A stretch of 64,000 bases of DNA, taken from contig JAEUUL010000008.1 in the NCBI GenBank assembly GCA_016787485.1, positions 62,001 through 126,000 of the forward strand, given 5' to 3'. The notes under the pieces are model-generated. The model was not told the origin of the DNA, made no database searches, and saw nothing but the letters and a program-made list of their open reading frames with translations. This DNA comes from Bacteroidota bacterium (lineage in GTDB: Bacteria; Bacteroidota; Bacteroidia; NS11-12g; UBA955). Both the position numbers and the translations under genes were made by a program. This document shows, one piece after another, positions 26,437 through 35,525 of the stretch (its first letter is position 1; the number at the start of each line of letters is the position of its first letter).

Positions 26437-28026
26437 TTACTGAATGTCCAGATACATCAGCGGAGATGATTCAGACTCGGGCAATTCTGCCGCCGGCATG
26501 GCCCCCAGTCCGGAAACCAGATACCATTCAAGCCAGTATTGTGTGCGTTCCTGCGGACTTGTGTTGTCTGCCACCCGCGATTTCAGTTTGTTCAAACGGG
26601 ACAGAAGTGCTGCATTTTTTTCCTGTGAAAACAGTTCGGTTTCATACTTTTCAGAGGCCGTTTTTAACTGCTGAAACCAGGCTTCTCCTGTCTTTTTCAA
26701 TGCCTTCAAATCCGGATGTTTCCAGGTGTATAAAACATTGGCAGATTGTTGAATAACCGCTTCCAGTTCTTTCAAAACAGGCAGCATGGGATTGGCTCCG
26801 GCCAATTGCTGCATCAGTCTGTTTTTCAGTACTTCACGGCTTTCCCACAATTCAGGAAATCCTGTTTTTAATTCCTGCATCCACTTGATTGCTGTGCTGT
26901 CCGAGATTGTAAAAGCATGCCTGTGTTTTAATACAGGTGCCTGCATTTCAAGTGCCTGAAACAATGGGTACAACTGACACCAGTAAACCATTTCCGAGGG
27001 ACCGGCCACATAGGCCAGATTGGGCAGAATAACCTGCTGGTACACCGGCCTGAGGACCACATTCGGACTGAATATTTCAGGAGATTCCTCAGCTTTTTCA
27101 CTTAGCGCCTGCAGGGAAAATGTTGTTGTATCTGTGGTATGAAAACTGCCGTCGGCTGCTTTATCCAGCCGGTTTCTCTTTCCGTTCTCAATCAAAAACA
27201 AATTGCAGCTTCTGGCAGAAATTGCTGGCTCTAATCCCATCGATTTCATTTGCCCGGTGGCCGTCTGCACAGTACTCTGTACCTTGTCAGAACTGAGTTC
27301 CTGCAACAATACAGGGACAAACTCTTTTTTCAATTCCGGATGGTCCGGATCCAGAACCACCAGTCCGTCGTCTCCCAACAACCGATGCAAAAGAAATCTT
27401 GTAGCATCGGCCAATGTGGGGAACCGGGAATAGGCCTCTTCAAACAGATTCAGCCGTTCTGCCTGTTCTGGATTCAAGTGCAACTTTTGTTTCAGTTCTG
27501 TGCATAGTTCTGCCAGTCCACGTGTGGGAAGTCGGCCTACCGGACCTCCGGCGGGAGCCTGCCATGTGTAGGTTTGTCCCCAGAGTTTTACTGTCTGTAT
27601 TTCTTCAAGGTCATGGTCCTCTGTGGCCATCCAGAAAATGGGAACAAAACGGTATTGGGGATACTTTGCAGCCAACTGCCGGGAAAGACTGATGGCAGAC
27701 CATGCTTTATACAATACATACAAGGGTCCCAGAAAAACATGAATCTGTTGTCCGGTGGTGACTGTGAATGTATTGGCATCACGAAGACTTTCAATACTTT
27801 CGGCTATCCCGGAAGATACAATACCTGCATATTGTTTCTGAAGCACGCTGGCCAGCACATTCCGCTTATGGACCGAAAAGTGGCTGTAAGACTGAATCAC
27901 CGGAGCAAAGTCGGCATGCGGACCTGCGGGTGGATAAAGCGACAAGACTTCAGGATCTTCCCGGTAAAATCTTTCGACCAAAGGCGGAAAGTAACCATCC
28001 GGCAGGATATCAGCTTTCCTGATCAT
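26437..28026 (-). CDS. bshC: Putative cysteine ligase BshC (bacillithiol synthesis)
   Basis: A 529-residue protein matching BshC, the last enzyme of bacillithiol synthesis, which adds cysteine to glucosaminyl-malate. Signature blocks are TVTTGQQIHVFLGPLYVLYKAWSA (residues about 88-111), VPIFWMATEDHDLEEIQTV, and VVLRPVYQQVILPNLAYVAGPSE in the middle. A helical region near 440-500 fits the family coiled coil. It is the last gene of the ftsY-rimO run, overlapping rimO by four bases (ATGA). The bshA and bshB genes are not in the window. Confidence 0.92.
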   Translation of the reverse strand: MIRKADILPDGYFPPLVERFYREDPEVLSLYPPAGPHADFAPVIQSYSHFSVHKRNVLASVLQKQYAGIVSSGIAESIESLRDANTFTVTTGQQIHVFLGPLYVLYKAWSAISLSRQLAAKYPQYRFVPIFWMATEDHDLEEIQTVKLWGQTYTWQAPAGGPVGRLPTRGLAELCTELKQKLHLNPEQAERLNLFEEAYSRFPTLADATRFLLHRLLGDDGLVVLDPDHPELKKEFVPVLLQELSSDKVQSTVQTATGQMKSMGLEPAISARSCNLFLIENGKRNRLDKAADGSFHTTDTTTFSLQALSEKAEESPEIFSPNVVLRPVYQQVILPNLAYVAGPSEMVYWCQLYPLFQALEMQAPVLKHRHAFTISDSTAIKWMQELKTGFPELWESREVLKNRLMQQLAGANPMLPVLKELEAVIQQSANVLYTWKHPDLKALKKTGEAWFQQLKTASEKYETELFSQEKNAALLSRLNKLKSRVADNTSPQERTQYWLEWYLVSGLGAMPAAELPESESSPLMYLDIQ

Positions 28027-29339
28027 TGAATGGGTGCAAGATGACCATACAAATCGTATGGAGTATGAGAATCAATGACTACCTGTGCGAAATCACCCAT
28101 ACGCACGTAATTGCCTTCTGCAGGAACCCATACTTCATTGTCTACTTCAGGACTGTCTGCTTCTGTGCGGCCGACAAAAAAGTCACCTTCCAGCCGGTCG
28201 AACAGTACTTTTAAAGTAGTACCTACTTTATGCCGGTTCAGGTCCTCACTGATTTCCTGTTGCGCTGCCATGATGGCTTCTGCCCGGCGGTCTTTTTCCT
28301 CCTGAGGAATATCGTCCTGCAGAGAATAAGCATGTGTATTCTCCTCGTGGGAGTAAGTAAACACTCCCAGACGGTCGAAGCGGTAATCTTTCACAAACTG
28401 CAGCAATTCTTCAAAATCCTGCTCCGTTTCCCCCGGGTGACCCACGAGCAATGTGGTGCGCAGAGCAATGCCGGGAACTTTTTCCCGGATGGTATCCAGC
28501 AACTCCAGGGTGCGTTTTTTGGTTATACCCCGGCGCATGATTTTCAGCATGGAATCTGAAATATGCTGCACAGGAATATCAAGGTAATTGCACAGATTGG
28601 ATTTTTCCGCCAATACGTCCAGTGCATCCATAGGAAACTGGGACGGAAATGCGTAATGCAGCCTGGCCCATTCAAGCCCTTTGATATCACTCACACTTCG
28701 CAGCAGGTCGGCCAGTTTTCGTTCTCCATACAAATCCAGCCCATAATATGTTGAATCCTGGGCTATGAGCATAACTTCTTTGGTACCATTTTTAACCAGT
28801 CCTTCAATTTCTGCGGTAATGGTTTCTATGGGCTTGCTAATGTGTCCCCCGCGCATAAGGGGTATGGCACAAAAGCTACATGGCCTGTTGCAGCCTTCAG
28901 ATATTTTCACATAGGCATAATGCCGGGGTGTGGTTTGCAAGCGTTCACCCAGTAATTCATGTTTGTAATCGGCACCTACCGTACGCAACAAAGCAGGCAT
29001 ATCCAGGGTACCAAACCAGGCATCCACCTCCGGAATTTCGTCTTTCAGTTCATCCTTATAGCGGTGAGACAGGCAACCTGTAACATACAGTTTTTCGATA
29101 TCGCCTTCTTTTCGGGCACCTGCAAAACGCAGAATGGTATTTATGCTTTCTTCCTTGGCGTTGTCGATAAAGCCACAGGTGTTGATGATGACAATGTCCG
29201 ATTCTGAATCGGCTTCATGGTGCACATCGAAATCGGATGCACGGAGTTGACCCATAATCACCTCTGAGTCTACCAGATTTTTACTGCAGCCCAGCGTGAT
29301 TACATTCACTTTGGGATTTTTATGACTTTTGGTTTTCAT
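28023..29339 (-). CDS. rimO: Ribosomal protein S12 methylthiotransferase RimO
   Basis: A 438-residue radical-SAM enzyme that methylthiolates the conserved aspartate of ribosomal protein S12. It has an N-terminal UPF0004 domain with its own cluster cysteines (LGCSKNLVDSE, INTCGFIDNAKEES). The radical-SAM motif is CNRPCSFCAIP, and a C-terminal TRAM domain follows (about 375-438). GCSKNLVDSE favours RimO over MiaB. The start is ATG 29339, since the longer frame adds 24 residues lacking homology. It overlaps the end of ftsY by 20 bases and bshC by 4. Confidence 0.94.
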   Translation of the reverse strand: MKTKSHKNPKVNVITLGCSKNLVDSEVIMGQLRASDFDVHHEADSESDIVIINTCGFIDNAKEESINTILRFAGARKEGDIEKLYVTGCLSHRYKDELKDEIPEVDAWFGTLDMPALLRTVGADYKHELLGERLQTTPRHYAYVKISEGCNRPCSFCAIPLMRGGHISKPIETITAEIEGLVKNGTKEVMLIAQDSTYYGLDLYGERKLADLLRSVSDIKGLEWARLHYAFPSQFPMDALDVLAEKSNLCNYLDIPVQHISDSMLKIMRRGITKKRTLELLDTIREKVPGIALRTTLLVGHPGETEQDFEELLQFVKDYRFDRLGVFTYSHEENTHAYSLQDDIPQEEKDRRAEAIMAAQQEISEDLNRHKVGTTLKVLFDRLEGDFFVGRTEADSPEVDNEVWVPAEGNYVRMGDFAQVVIDSHTPYDLYGHLAPIQ

Positions 29340-30306
29340 GGTTGAAGATAGCGTCGAGGAAATCGGCTTTGTGAAAAGGTTTGAGATCGGCTGCCTTCTC
29401 TCCCAGCCCAATGTATTTTACCGGCAGGCCAAATGTATGACTCACACCGATGACTACACCACCCCGGGCTGTACCGTCCAATTTGGTTACAGCGAGGGCA
29501 TTTACCTGGGTAGCCTGGGTAAATTCGCGGGCCTGTTCATAGGCATTCTGGCCAGTAGTAGCGTCAATCACCAGCAGTACTTCATGGGGTGCCTGTTCCA
29601 TAAATTTCTGAATTACCCGGCGAATTTTGGCGAGTTCATTCATCAGTCCCACCTTGTTATGCAGGCGGCCTGCGGTATCGATGATGACAACATCAGCACC
29701 CGATTCAAGGCCTTTCTTTACAGTTTCAAATGCAACTGAGGCCGGGTCTGCGTTCATACCCATACTCACTATTTCGGCGCCGGTGCGTTCTTTCCAAATG
29801 GTAAGCTGGTCTACAGCAGCGGCACGAAAAGTATCTGCCGCGCCAAGCACCACTTTTTTCCCTTCGGCGGCAAAGCGGGCGGCGAGCTTACCTATGGTGG
29901 TGGTCTTACCCACTCCATTTACCCCTACTACAAGAATCACATAAGGTTTGGGAGCACCCGCGAGGCTGAAGTCAGAGTTGACCGGGGCCATCGGGTCTGG
30001 CATGAGGGCGGCCACTTCTTCTGCCAAAAATGCAGGGAGGCTGCTTTTGTCGATGTATTTGTCGCGTGCAACCCGTTGTTCCAGGCGCTGAATAATCTCA
30101 ACGGTGGTTTCCACACCCACATCTGATGTAAGAAGAATTTCTTCCAGTTCATCCAGAAAAGCTGCATCTACCGTGGATTTCCCCAACAGGGCCCGTCCCA
30201 GTTTCTCGAAAAAACCGGTACGGGTTTTTTCCAGCCCCTGCCGGGTTTCTGCAGGTTCATTTCCGGAATCCGGATTCTTCTTGGAGAAAAAATTAAAAAT
30301 GGCCAT
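29320..30306 (-). CDS. ftsY: Signal recognition particle receptor FtsY
   Basis: A 328-residue SRP GTPase that docks ribosome-SRP complexes at the inner membrane. The acidic A region is very short, as usual in Bacteroidota (MAIFNFFSKKN start), followed by the helical N domain and the G domain: GVNGVGKTTTIGKLA (P-loop), DTAGRLHNK, and TKLDGTARGG, ending in GLGEKAADLKPF. The ATG at 30306 is used, since the extra upstream codons run through a terminator hairpin. It has its own promoter box as well as possible read-through from the ribosomal protein genes. Confidence 0.95.
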   Translation of the reverse strand: MAIFNFFSKKNPDSGNEPAETRQGLEKTRTGFFEKLGRALLGKSTVDAAFLDELEEILLTSDVGVETTVEIIQRLEQRVARDKYIDKSSLPAFLAEEVAALMPDPMAPVNSDFSLAGAPKPYVILVVGVNGVGKTTTIGKLAARFAAEGKKVVLGAADTFRAAAVDQLTIWKERTGAEIVSMGMNADPASVAFETVKKGLESGADVVIIDTAGRLHNKVGLMNELAKIRRVIQKFMEQAPHEVLLVIDATTGQNAYEQAREFTQATQVNALAVTKLDGTARGGVVIGVSHTFGLPVKYIGLGEKAADLKPFHKADFLDAIFNHENQKS

Positions 30307-30312
30307 TTGATG

Positions 30313-30341
30313 AAAAAAAAAGCCCGGGCAAAACCCAGGCT
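30313..30341 (-). terminator. Terminator between DUF4295 and ftsY
   Basis: On the minus strand AGCCTGGG pairs with CCCGGGCT (one G-U pair) around TTTTG and is followed by nine T. It ends only six bases before the ftsY ATG. A TAACTTTG promoter box lies just upstream of the stem, so the ftsY transcript itself would begin with this hairpin. Confidence 0.7.
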
Positions 30342-30342
30342 G

Positions 30343-30350
30343 CAAAGTTA
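30343..30350 (-). promoter_or_regulatory. -7 box of ftsY
   Basis: TAACTTTG on the minus strand matches TAnnTTTG exactly. The expected transcription start is at about 30337-30340, at the foot of the terminator hairpin. Confidence 0.5.
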
Positions 30351-30363
30351 GTATCCGGTATCC

Positions 30364-30522
30364 TTAGGATTTGGAAAAAAAGTCTTTTACCTGATCTGCA
30401 GGAACAATTTCCTCGCGGAAAGTGTAAGCTCCGGTTTTGGGGGATTTCAGGGTTTTGATTACTTTAACGTAATCGCTGCCAGCTCCTTCTTTTTTCAGTG
30501 TTGCTACAACCTTCTTAGCCAT
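30364..30522 (-). CDS. DUF4295 family small protein
   Basis: A 52-residue basic protein found by direct translation (start MAKKVVATLKKEGAGSD, end VKDFFSKS). This family is nearly confined to Bacteroidota and is regularly found, as here, between rpmG and ftsY, suggesting a ribosome-associated role that has not been demonstrated to my knowledge. It begins two bases after the rpmG stop. It is followed by a terminator, so it probably marks the end of the ribosomal protein transcript. Confidence 0.88.
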   Translation of the reverse strand: MAKKVVATLKKEGAGSDYVKVIKTLKSPKTGAYTFREEIVPADQVKDFFSKS

Positions 30523-30524
30523 GG

Positions 30525-30707
30525 TTATTTAATCTCCTTATGAATGGTTACTTTACGCATGTAGGGATTGTATTTCTTGATTTCCAATCTCTCTGCGGTG
30601 TTTTTCTTGTTTTTGGTGGTGATGTAACGGCTCATACCGGCTACACCTGAACCTTTTTGCTCGGTGCATTCCAGAATCACCTGTACACGATTGCCTTTCT
30701 TTGCCAT
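30525..30707 (-). CDS. rpmG: 50S ribosomal protein L33
   Basis: A 60-residue protein with the L33 pattern (VILECTEQ at the N-terminus, [20 protein letters not shown], then [14 protein letters not shown]). Only one Cys is present, so this is the zinc-free form. It follows rpmB by two bases. Assembly is into the large subunit near the E site. Confidence 0.96.
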   Translation of the reverse strand: MAKKGNRVQVILECTEQKGSGVAGMSRYITTKNKKNTAERLEIKKYNPYMRKVTIHKEIK

Positions 30708-30709
30708 GG

Positions 30710-30943
30710 TTAAATCCTTCCTTTCTTAAAGAGGTTATTGATGCAGGCAGAAATGCCTTTTTTGTCGATTGTCTTCATGGTAGAAGCCGCTACCTTCAGG
30801 GTAATCCATTCTCCAGTTTCGGGAATGAAGAACTTTTTGGTCTGAAGATTGGGATAAAAACGACGCTTCGTCTTCTTGTTGGAATGCGAAACATTGTTAC
30901 CCTTCAGGGCCTTTTTTCCGGTCAAATCACAAACGCGGGACAT
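30710..30943 (-). CDS. rpmB: 50S ribosomal protein L28
   Basis: A 77-residue protein beginning [20 protein letters not shown], the typical L28 start, with a basic body ([14 protein letters not shown]). The ATG at 30943 is chosen; the upstream part of the open frame is promoter and intergenic DNA. It is the first gene of rpmB-rpmG-DUF4295. Confidence 0.96.
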   Translation of the reverse strand: MSRVCDLTGKKALKGNNVSHSNKKTKRRFYPNLQTKKFFIPETGEWITLKVAASTMKTIDKKGISACINNLFKKGRI

Positions 30944-30957
30944 AATTTTTAGGGCTG

Positions 30958-30965
30958 CAAAGATA
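30958..30965 (-). promoter_or_regulatory. -7 box of the rpmB operon
   Basis: TATCTTTG, exact to TAnnTTTG, followed by CAGCCC as at other ribosomal promoters in this window. The leader to the rpmB ATG would be about nine bases. No TTG is seen at the -33 position. Confidence 0.55.
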
Positions 30966-31007
30966 GGAATAATTTCCAGAAAAAGGAACAGGAGCAGGAA
31001 AAATTGT

Positions 31008-32255
31008 TCACTCTTCGGGTTTCTCGATGGATAAAGCCCAGGAAAGCAGCACCACAATGGCCGCTATGCCCGACTGTCGTTCTAACAGACTTTCGAACAC
31101 CAGTGCAAGTGCAAAACCCGCACCCAGAGCCAATGCCGGCAAATTTCCATGACGGATGGCATAGGTTGCAAGCAAGACCCAAAAAGCCAGAAACAGAATA
31201 AGGGCCGGATAGCCGCCCTGGACCGCAGTTTCAAGGTATTGATTGTGGGGTTGCTTGCGGTTGAATATGTCCAGTTTTGAACCCACCCACTCATGTGCCT
31301 GAATAACCTGTGATTCAGCACGGGGCATCCCTACCCCGCCCCTTGGATGTTTGCCCAGCAGATACAATGAAGCGCGCCAAGCCTCCCACCGCTGACCAAA
31401 GCTCTTCTGGTTTAAATCCCCGCCGCTGCTCACCGCCTGAAAATCCTGCCAGGTGTTTACAATCCGGTTTCGTGTGCTGGGTACTGTCATCAATAACCCA
31501 ACCCCTGACAAGGCGGCAACCAGCATCCAACGCCAGCCGTGGCGGATACCACCCACCCTGCTCAGGGCAGCAACTGCTGCACCCATCCAGAAAAGCACCA
31601 GACCCGTGCGGGTTGAAAGTATATGCAGGGATAGAATACCAGACAGGGTGGCTACAAGCAGCAATTGATATCCCCAGTTATGAGATTCTCTGCGATGACC
31701 GGTAAGATATATGAGTGAAAACAAACTCGCAGCGGCGAGCATTACACTGAACTCTATGTGGTAAACCTGGCTGTAAATGGGCAATGGCTTGCTTTCCAGC
31801 ACCATTTGATTCAGAAAACGATAATTCCACAGATAATTTATTACACTCGCCCCTCCAATCCAGGCCATGGGCAAGCAGATGATAAGCAAACAGAAAAGCG
31901 TGTGCCTGCCTTTCCAGATTTGAGCTGCTGCAAGCCATGGAAACAGAAGCAATGGGAGTTTCAGCAACAGTTTTCGCTGAAATTCAGCCTCATCACCAGG
32001 CACCCAGTGAAACCAGGATGTAAAAGCAAGCCATCCTATGAGCAGTGGCAACAACCATACAAAAGGATACTGTTTCCATGATTTTATACGGTACACTGAG
32101 ACCCACACAGCACATGCCACTGAGAGGGCAAGAGATATGGAAGACAGTGCGGCAGAAAAGTGCAGCGCAGAAAAAGAAACAGCGGAGGAAATGCCCGCCG
32201 CTGTTCTCAGGTGTTGAATATTTTCAGATTCAGGTTGCAGAGGAAGTGTCTGCAA
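31008..32255 (-). CDS. O-antigen ligase/polymerase-like membrane protein
   Basis: A 415-residue protein with about ten membrane helices. Its Wzy_C-type periplasmic loop is in the second half, with GGVGMPRAESQ and HNQYLETAVQGGYPALILFL, the latter being the best family mark. Members ligate O-antigen or polymerise surface glycans, but some glycosylate proteins, and the substrate here is unknown. The start is TTG 32255, two bases after the LysM gene stop; the first Met is too far downstream. Without other glycan genes nearby the role stays open. Confidence 0.75.
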   Translation of the reverse strand: MQTLPLQPESENIQHLRTAAGISSAVSFSALHFSAALSSISLALSVACAVWVSVYRIKSWKQYPFVWLLPLLIGWLAFTSWFHWVPGDEAEFQRKLLLKLPLLLFPWLAAAQIWKGRHTLFCLLIICLPMAWIGGASVINYLWNYRFLNQMVLESKPLPIYSQVYHIEFSVMLAAASLFSLIYLTGHRRESHNWGYQLLLVATLSGILSLHILSTRTGLVLFWMGAAVAALSRVGGIRHGWRWMLVAALSGVGLLMTVPSTRNRIVNTWQDFQAVSSGGDLNQKSFGQRWEAWRASLYLLGKHPRGGVGMPRAESQVIQAHEWVGSKLDIFNRKQPHNQYLETAVQGGYPALILFLAFWVLLATYAIRHGNLPALALGAGFALALVFESLLERQSGIAAIVVLLSWALSIEKPEE

Positions 32256-32257
32256 AA

Positions 32258-33178
32258 TTAAGGCGCAGCGTATTTGATTTTTACTTCGCCTTTGCCATTT
32301 TCCATACCTATTTTAGAGGCAATGGCACGTGTCATGAGCAAACCGGCACCGTGGTAATCCTGTGTAGCGTAATTATCTACCACCCGGCAGTAGGCCATGC
32401 GGCCGTTTTCCGGGTTTATCACCACTACAATGCTACCTTTGGGTAGACTGGGATGCATTACAAAATTGCGGCTCTGGTCCATTTTGGTATCCACAAGCCG
32501 GGCTTCTCCGGTTTCTTCCTTCTCAGTTATCCGTTCCACAGGTGCAGGTACCGGTTGTGGCTTCTCTGGCATACCCGGATTCACATTTCCGTTTGCCGGC
32601 GCTTTTACATCTGGCGTAACCGGCTTTGTTGTGTTGCCGGTTTCAGGTTTTGCCGGTTCAACCGGATCAGCCGGTTTTACAGGTTCCGGTGCTTTTACAG
32701 GAGTTTCTGTTCCTTTGGGCGCCGGCACTTTCAATACCTGTCCCACTTTAATATTCTCATTGGGCAGTCCGTTGAGTTTTTTAATTTCGGCTACAGTGGT
32801 GCCGTAGTTCCGTGCAATTTTTGAAAGGGTTTCACCGCGTACGATTGTATGCAAACGGGTCGCTGCCGGTGTGGCGGGTTCGGGAGTTTCTTTTACTTCC
32901 GGTGCAGGTTGTACCGGCACGACGGTAGCTGCGCCCATGGGTATCAGCAGTTCACTACCCACTTTTAATGTGGCCGTGTTCTTGTTCAGCTTTTGAAGTT
33001 CTCCCACAGTGCATTTATACCGGGCACTGATTTTATACAAAGTTTCGCCGCGAACCACGGTATGAACAATGTAGGTTTTACCATTGACAACCCGGGTTAC
33101 CGGGCTATCAGGCGGAATAACCCTTGCCACCAGATTCAGCGACAGGGAACAGAGTAAAGCGGCCAGATACTTTTTCAT
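32258..33178 (-). CDS. LysM protein with RlpA-like C-terminal domain
   Basis: A 306-residue exported protein. After the signal peptide there are two LysM peptidoglycan-binding repeats (residues about 36-80, [20 protein letters not shown], and 108-152, [20 protein letters not shown]). A Pro/Lys-rich linker follows (about 155-215). The C-terminal domain (about 225-306, [23 protein letters not shown]) looks like a double-psi beta-barrel of the RlpA kind. It probably binds the cell wall; catalytic activity is not assured. ATG 33178 begins a clear signal peptide. It is co-transcribed with the O-antigen-ligase-like gene. Confidence 0.85.
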   Translation of the reverse strand: MKKYLAALLCSLSLNLVARVIPPDSPVTRVVNGKTYIVHTVVRGETLYKISARYKCTVGELQKLNKNTATLKVGSELLIPMGAATVVPVQPAPEVKETPEPATPAATRLHTIVRGETLSKIARNYGTTVAEIKKLNGLPNENIKVGQVLKVPAPKGTETPVKAPEPVKPADPVEPAKPETGNTTKPVTPDVKAPANGNVNPGMPEKPQPVPAPVERITEKEETGEARLVDTKMDQSRNFVMHPSLPKGSIVVVINPENGRMAYCRVVDNYATQDYHGAGLLMTRAIASKIGMENGKGEVKIKYAAP

Positions 33179-33192
33179 AAGGATACCTGAAA

Positions 33193-33221
33193 CAAAATTA
33201 GTACCGTGAATGAATACCCAA
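33193..33221 (-). promoter_or_regulatory. Promoter of the LysM gene
   Basis: On the minus strand a TTG and an exact TAATTTTG box are 18 bases apart. The -7 box ends 14 bases before the ATG at 33178. Confidence 0.55.
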
Positions 33222-33280
33222 TCATTCAGAGACCCGGGGATATCCACCCGGGCACAAAAAGTCCAAATAAGTAGACAGGC

Positions 33281-33988
33281 TTAATCCACCAACCCGTTTT
33301 GCAGGGCGTACTTAATCAGGCCTGCGGTATTGCGGGCGTTGATGCGCTGGATCATGTTGTTGCGGTGGTTATCTACCGTACGCTTTGCCAATCCCAGGAA
33401 TTTGGCGATTTCATCGTTCGTGTATTCCAGAGCAATCAGCCGCAGGATTTCCAGCTCTCTCGGGGTAAGTTCTTTGGGATTTACACCTACCACTTCGGTT
33501 TTTACGCGGTTGTTATCTACGGCAAAGTCGTTGTGCACTTCTTTGCTATAGTAATAGTTGCCTGCAATCACTTTGGAAATGCAATCCTGCAACTCATCCA
33601 CACCAATATTCTTTAATATATAACCCCTGGCACCGGCCTTTATCATTTTGGCCACATAGGTGGTTTCGTCGTAATTGGAAATGCCTATGGATTTTACAGT
33701 GGGATATAATTTGAAAAGAAACTCAACCAATTCATCACCGGTATGCTCTCCCATGCGGTAATCGATAAACGCCACGTCGATTTTCTGCGTTTTTACAAGC
33801 TCTTTGGCACGGTCCACAGAGTCAGCCTCGTGCACCCTGAAAGATGTTTTATTGATGGAAGAAAGAATGAGTTTAATTCCGTCGCGGATAATCTGGTGAT
33901 CATCTGCAATCAGCACATCTAGGTATTGGGGAAGATTCCTTGAATTTCCAGCTGTACTCCTGAGTTTTTGCGACTTTTCCATACGCAT
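33281..33988 (-). CDS. NarL/LuxR-type response regulator
   Basis: A 235-residue regulator. The receiver domain (about 22-145) has the acidic pair ADD at 28-30, the phospho-acceptor Asp76 (AFIDYRMG) and the late Lys (YILKNIG). The C-terminal LuxR-type helix-turn-helix (about 170-232) contains LTPRELEILRLIALEYTNDE and KRTVDNHRNNM. It overlaps the 3' end of its kinase gene by 70 bases, so the first 20 or so residues are read from DNA that also encodes the kinase C-terminus. ATG 33982 is an alternative start. Confidence 0.93.
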   Translation of the reverse strand: MRMEKSQKLRSTAGNSRNLPQYLDVLIADDHQIIRDGIKLILSSINKTSFRVHEADSVDRAKELVKTQKIDVAFIDYRMGEHTGDELVEFLFKLYPTVKSIGISNYDETTYVAKMIKAGARGYILKNIGVDELQDCISKVIAGNYYYSKEVHNDFAVDNNRVKTEVVGVNPKELTPRELEILRLIALEYTNDEIAKFLGLAKRTVDNHRNNMIQRINARNTAGLIKYALQNGLVD

Positions 33989-35073
33989 TCTCCGTGAATA
34001 AATTTTGCACGGGTTGCAATATTAAGCAATCCCATCCCATTTTTTTTATTTTTTTTGTCGAATCCCACTCCATTGTCTGTGAGACGGATTTCAAACCGGT
34101 TCAGACTGCACAGTACAAAAATACCGATTTGCTTACAACCACTGTGCTTCAAGGAATTTGTAATGAACTCCTGGATGATACGAAAAACATTGACTTCAAA
34201 ATCTTTGTCAACGTCTTTTTTATCGATGGAAATATGCATGACAAACTGGGTGTTGTTTCGGATCCTGAATTTATCCACCAACAGCTCCAAAGCCTTACCC
34301 AGTCCGACCTCGTTTAGTGTGCGGGGCATGAGATTAAAACATACAGAACGTATTTCTTCAGCGAGGCTATCCACTACACTAAGACATTTCATAGCCACTT
34401 CTTCGCGTATGGCGGCGTTGCCTTTTGAAGCCAGCACCTGCACAAACATTTTCAGTCCGGCTATCTGCTGCCCGATTTCATCATGAAGGTCCTGTGCCAG
34501 GCGGTTTCTTTCAGCTTCCTGGGTGCTGATAATGGCCTGAACCAGTTCCCTGTCCTTGCGGCGCAAATCCGTAATATCCGAAATGGTTGCAACGAAGCCG
34601 GTGTCATATTCATTCAGGCGTATGGCATTGATTTTTACGGAAACCTCAAGCTGACCCGTGGCTGTTTTCAACCTGCCTTCACCATTGAAGTGGTAGTTGT
34701 GCCTTCCGCACCGGTACAGTATTTTCTTCAGGTCGTTGTCTTTTAGTTTGAGCACATCTGTGAGGCTCAATCCCCCCCAGGGTACTCCTGCAGAATGTTT
34801 CAATGCACTCTGGTTCTGGTCTGTAATGATTCCCTTTTCATCCATTACAAACAGAAGACTGTCTACTTCATTGAAAATATTGAGAAAATAATCCCGGTTT
34901 ACCGTGGTGGCACTGAGTTCTTCGCCAAGCATATTGATGGCGGCACCAAAAGAGTCAAAAACGTCGAAATTGCCAGAGATTTCAACACTTGGGGTAAAGT
35001 TTCCCTTGCAGAACTCCAGCAGGACCTGCTCAATTTCTGCCAACCGGGGGTGATCCAGTACCTCGGTACTCAT
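33919..35073 (-). CDS. Soluble sensor histidine kinase (HisKA_3 type) with PAS domain
   Basis: A 384-residue kinase with no membrane segment, so the signal is sensed in the cytoplasm. Residues 1-60 are helical, about 62-170 are a PAS domain (FNEVDSLLFVMDEKGIITDQNQ, ending ATISDITDLRRKDRE). The HisKA_3 dimer helix carries His197 (LAQDLHDEIGQQ). The ATPase has EFITNSLKHS (N box), DNGVGFD and GMGLLNIATRA. It pairs with the overlapping NarL-type regulator. The ligand of the PAS domain cannot be told from sequence. Confidence 0.93.
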   Translation of the reverse strand: MSTEVLDHPRLAEIEQVLLEFCKGNFTPSVEISGNFDVFDSFGAAINMLGEELSATTVNRDYFLNIFNEVDSLLFVMDEKGIITDQNQSALKHSAGVPWGGLSLTDVLKLKDNDLKKILYRCGRHNYHFNGEGRLKTATGQLEVSVKINAIRLNEYDTGFVATISDITDLRRKDRELVQAIISTQEAERNRLAQDLHDEIGQQIAGLKMFVQVLASKGNAAIREEVAMKCLSVVDSLAEEIRSVCFNLMPRTLNEVGLGKALELLVDKFRIRNNTQFVMHISIDKKDVDKDFEVNVFRIIQEFITNSLKHSGCKQIGIFVLCSLNRFEIRLTDNGVGFDKKNKKNGMGLLNIATRAKFIHGECVWKSRKNSGVQLEIQGIFPNT

Positions 35074-35079
35074 AGGGGT

Positions 35080-35466
35080 TTACTTATACGTCTGCAACCA
35101 GGCCAATGCTTCCTCTTCTGTGCGAAAAATCTTTGTGGGTATCACATTGTCGTTATTCAGCACCAGAAAAAACTGAACCACCATTTTGGTAAACGGATTG
35201 GTGACAATGAATGCACCGGCAGAAACACCTTCGATGCCTTCGGCTTTGGACATGTAAATCCTTGCCTCCCTCTTCACTTCTTTTATACCTTCGTCCTGCA
35301 ACAGCATAGGCATCTTTCTGCCTTTCAACAAGTTAAGTCTGTCTGAAACGATAGAATGGGCAGCATTCAGGTCAATTACCGCACCTTTCCTATACCATGC
35401 ATACAGGATTCCTTCCCGGATTTCGAACCTAATGTACTGGTTCTCAAAATATTCCTGATGCGACAT
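35080..35466 (-). CDS. Small STAS/SpoIIAA-like protein of unknown function
   Basis: A 128-residue soluble protein. It has alternating strands and helices with LLQDEGIKEVKREARIYM and IVTNPFTKMVVQFFLVLN. The pattern is like the DUF7793/STAS-like proteins found near Bacteroidota regulators; this is recognition by eye, not a search. The final part (KIFRTEEEALAWLQTYK) is the typical end of such domains. It precedes the kinase by six bases, so it is likely part of the signalling unit. The ATG at 35466 is preferred over the in-frame TTG at 35487. Confidence 0.65.
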   Translation of the reverse strand: MSHQEYFENQYIRFEIREGILYAWYRKGAVIDLNAAHSIVSDRLNLLKGRKMPMLLQDEGIKEVKREARIYMSKAEGIEGVSAGAFIVTNPFTKMVVQFFLVLNNDNVIPTKIFRTEEEALAWLQTYK

Positions 35467-35495
35467 GAATGAATGGCTTTTGGTCAATTTTTCCT

Positions 35496-35503
35496 CAAAT
35501 TTA
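35496..35503 (-). promoter_or_regulatory. -7 box of the STAS-like/kinase/regulator operon
   Basis: TAAATTTG on the minus strand fits TAnnTTTG exactly, 29 bases before the ATG at 35466. It is back to back with the oxoamine synthase promoter region. Confidence 0.45.
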
Positions 35504-35525
35504 GTATTAAATACTCAAACCGTCT

